From: an uncultured bacterium
Lineage (GTDB): Bacteria; Armatimonadota; UBA5829; DSUL01
DNA length: 8,582 nt
Reading direction: 5' to 3'
NCBI GenBank assembly: GCA_937967775.1
Contig: CALCJH010000313.1
Location: 1 to 8,582, forward strand
Each line of letters begins with the position of its first letter. Within the stretch, counting starts at the first letter, position 1. Both the position numbers and the translations under genes were made by a program. Of the stretch, positions 6,959-8,582 are shown piece by piece. The notes beneath the pieces are model-generated. The model worked only from the letters and a program-made list of their open reading frames with translations, was not told the DNA's origin and did not search any database.

Positions 6959-6968
6959 GCAAGCTTGC
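6959..6968. repeat. Perfect palindrome B, operator-like
   Basis: GCAAGCTTGC is self-complementary and differs from palindrome A only by a symmetric T/A to C/G change. Centres of A and B are 77 bp apart, and B lies about 70 bases before the sulfatase start. Flanking AGTACTCC (6950-6957) and GGAATACT (6976-6983) form a further imperfect inverted pair. Confidence 0.35.
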
Positions 6969-7038
6969 CGCCGGCGGAATACTTCATGAAAAGCGTCGCA
7001 GTTTCCTTCCTGGCCCGCGCCGGGAGGGCTGCGGCGCT

Positions 7039-8505
7039 TTGGCGGCTAAACGCATTGGTATGAGAGAGCAGCAAGACAGCAATACGGGAGCGGGCCGTAT
7101 CAGCCGACGGAGAGTCCTCCAGTGGATGGGAGCCGCCGGGGTGGCGGCTCTGGCGGGAGAAGCCGTGCAGGCTCGCGACCGCCGCCCAAATATCCTCCTC
7201 ATTATGACGGACGACCATGCGGCTCACGCCCTGAGCTGCTATGGCGGCCGGTTGAACCGCACCCCGGCGATGGACCGTCTGGCTCGCGAGGGTGTGCTGT
7301 TCTCTAACGCTTTCGTCACGAACTCACTCTGCGCCCCTTCGCGCGCCACCATCCTGACGGGCAAATACAGCCACGCGCACGGAGTCCGCGACAACTTTAC
7401 GGATTTCGATACGTCACAGTGGACCTTTCCCCGCGCGCTTCGCGCGGGGGGCTATCGCACAGCGCTGGTAGGCAAGTGGCACCTGCGTTCCGACCCGGCG
7501 GACTTCGACTACTGGAACATCCTGCCGGGGCAGGGGGCGTATGTGAACCCGTATCTCAGCGAGATGGGCCAGCGCAAAAGGCACACGGGCTACGTCACGG
7601 ACATTATTACCGAAATCGCCATCCGCAAGATGCGGGAATGGAAGGACAAGCCATTCTGCCTGTTGCTCCATCACAAGGCACCCCACCGCAACTGGCAGCC
7701 GGCTCCCCGGCACGCCTCTCTTTTCGCAGATGCCGACCTCCCTCTGCCGGAAACCTTCGACGACGACTACAGCAGCCGCTCCAGCTCGGCTGTCCACGCC
7801 GACATGCGCATCGCCGATATGCCGGACTACGCAGGGGACGCGCCTGCAACTCTTACTGGGCGCGAGCGCAAGGTCTACCACTATCAGCGTTTCATCAAGG
7901 ATTACCTGCGCACCGTCGCTGCAGTGGACGAAAGCATCGGGCGGGTGCTGCAGTTTCTGGAAGCATCCGGCCTGGCGGAGAATACGCTGGTGGTCTACAC
8001 ATCAGACAACGGTTTCTTCCTGGGGGACCACGGCTGGTACGACAAGCGATTCATGTATGAACAGTCCCTTCGAGTCCCGCTCATCGTGCGTTTTCCCGGT
8101 GTGGCGCGGCGCGGAATACATTGCGGTGCCTTCGTCCTGAACACGGATCTTGCTCCGACACTTCTTGATGCTGCCGGACTGCGGCCGCCGGATGATCTGC
8201 ACGGCCGGAGCCTGATGCCCCTGCTGAGAGGACAGCAGCCGGTGGACTGGCGGACCGCGATGTATTACCACTACTACGAGTATCCTCAATCTCACCGCGT
8301 GCGCCCGCACCGTGGAGTCCGCACGGGAAGCTATAAGTTGATCCATTTCTACACAGTGGATGAGTGGGAGATGTACGATTTGCAGCGCGATTCGAACGAA
8401 CTGCAGAACATCTACGGCAATCCGCGCTATGCCTACACTCAGAAGGGCCTTATGGCGGAAATGGAGCGCCTGAGCGCGGATCTTCACGTGCCAGCGAAGT
8501 GGTGA
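7039..8505 (+). CDS. Tat-exported type I sulfatase, GlcNAc-6-O-sulfatase-like
   Basis: Hydrolyses sulfate esters, probably on a glycan, outside the cytoplasm. The 488-residue product opens with a twin-arginine leader (ISRRRVLQ, 21-28, then a hydrophobic stretch to about Ala45). RPNILLIMTDDH (49-60) supplies calcium ligands Asp58/59. CAPSRATILTGK (98-109) is the sulfatase signature in which Cys98 must become formylglycine; Arg102 and Lys109 follow. GKWH (145-148), FDYWNILPGQG (156-166), YVTDIIT, HHKAPHRNW (211-219) and TSDNGFFLGDHGWYDKR (321-337, with Asp323/Asn324) match the group that includes mucin-desulfating/GlcNAc-6-sulfatases (SulfAtlas S1_11 as I recall it). The C-terminal GVRTGSYKLIHFY and EWEMYDLQRD are typical of the family. 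Start TTG 7039 has GGGAGGG 10 bases upstream; ATG 7060 is an alternative without SD that keeps the Tat motif. No formylglycine-generating enzyme or glycosidase is in the window. Confidence 0.92.
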   Translation: MAAKRIGMREQQDSNTGAGRISRRRVLQWMGAAGVAALAGEAVQARDRRPNILLIMTDDHAAHALSCYGGRLNRTPAMDRLAREGVLFSNAFVTNSLCAPSRATILTGKYSHAHGVRDNFTDFDTSQWTFPRALRAGGYRTALVGKWHLRSDPADFDYWNILPGQGAYVNPYLSEMGQRKRHTGYVTDIITEIAIRKMREWKDKPFCLLLHHKAPHRNWQPAPRHASLFADADLPLPETFDDDYSSRSSSAVHADMRIADMPDYAGDAPATLTGRERKVYHYQRFIKDYLRTVAAVDESIGRVLQFLEASGLAENTLVVYTSDNGFFLGDHGWYDKRFMYEQSLRVPLIVRFPGVARRGIHCGAFVLNTDLAPTLLDAAGLRPPDDLHGRSLMPLLRGQQPVDWRTAMYYHYYEYPQSHRVRPHRGVRTGSYKLIHFYTVDEWEMYDLQRDSNELQNIYGNPRYAYTQKGLMAEMERLSADLHVPAKW

Positions 8506-8566
8506 GGAAGAACCGGGTCACCCCCGGCATAGAGCACGCCCTGGAAGCAGTTTTGACGGGAAGATG

Positions 8567-8582
8567 AAAGAAGGCCGCCTTC
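8567..8582 (+). terminator. Possible terminator cut by the window edge
   Basis: AAAGAAGGCCGCCTTC ends the window: GAAGG and CCTTC (8570-8582) pair around CCG, preceded by an A-run. This is how a bidirectional intrinsic terminator would begin, 60 bases after the sulfatase stop, but the T-tract that would prove it is outside the window. Confidence 0.35.

Larger units (their letters stand above)
6856..7038. promoter_or_regulatory. Divergent intergenic region between diiron-protein and sulfatase genes
   Basis: This 183-base spacer must hold the promoters for both flanking genes. I see no convincing pair of -35/-10 boxes; the best minus-strand candidate (TTGCAG, then GAACAT about 18 bases on) is weak. 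The recognisable structures are two perfect 10-bp palindromes, GTAAGCTTAC (6882-6891) and GCAAGCTTGC (6959-6968), and a third palindrome CCGCCGGCGG (6968-6977). GGGAGGG at 7022-7028 is the possible ribosome-binding site of the sulfatase. No tRNA or small ORF of merit is visible. Confidence 0.5.

Noticed and set aside
6968..6977. Palindrome CCGCCGGCGG as a third operator
   Set aside because: Short all-GC palindromes are common by chance at this base composition and it does not match the other two sites.
8564..8582. Start of a new gene at ATG 8564
   Set aside because: Only six codons are visible, the SD is poor and the same bases form an inverted repeat that looks like a terminator.

Overview
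The window looks like chromosomal DNA of a GC-rich (about 60% by eye) diderm bacterium. Two things support this: a protein with a signal peptide, a beta-barrel-like composition and a C-terminal phenylalanine (outer-membrane type), and a Tat-exported sulfatase. A rubrerythrin-like diiron protein suggests an anaerobic or microaerophilic life. Three of the intact genes appear to start with TTG. The phylum cannot be fixed from the sequence; something like Armatimonadota, or another non-proteobacterial diderm, is only a guess.

Layout. Positions 1-149 hold the tail of a gene that resembles the C-terminus of a medium-chain zinc dehydrogenase. A plus-strand sodium:solute symporter (SSS family) follows at 252-1850. 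It converges on a minus-strand block, with a strong bidirectional hairpin terminator between them (1884-1907). The minus-strand block reads, in transcription order: phenylacetate-CoA ligase-like PaaK-1 (6200-4863), a tandem ACT-domain protein (4866-4435), a second PaaK paralogue PaaK-2 (4433-3096) and a porin-like outer-membrane protein (3057-1939). The first three genes are joined by a 4-base ATGA overlap and a 1-base gap, and the porin follows after 38 bases, so this is very probably one operon. Upstream on the same strand lies a ferritin-like/rubrerythrin gene (6855-6331), separated from PaaK-1 by a GC-rich hairpin. A divergent plus-strand sulfatase (7039-8505) has a twin-arginine leader and resembles GlcNAc-6-O-sulfatases. 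The divergent spacer carries two near-identical perfect 10-bp palindromes.

How the genes may work together. The central operon plausibly takes up and activates aryl-acetic (or related aromatic) acids: the porin admits them to the periplasm, the neighbouring SSS symporter may carry them across the inner membrane, two AMP-forming ligases make CoA thioesters, and the ACT protein may sense an aromatic amino acid or acid. Ligase activity is well supported by motifs; the transport substrates and the ACT ligand are inference. No ring-degradation genes (paaABCDE, paaZ) and no indolepyruvate ferredoxin oxidoreductase lie in the window. I see no phage, IS element, CRISPR array, rRNA or tRNA. Apart from the duplicated ligases around an ACT protein, with the changed P-loop in one ligase, the region looks like ordinary metabolic chromosome.
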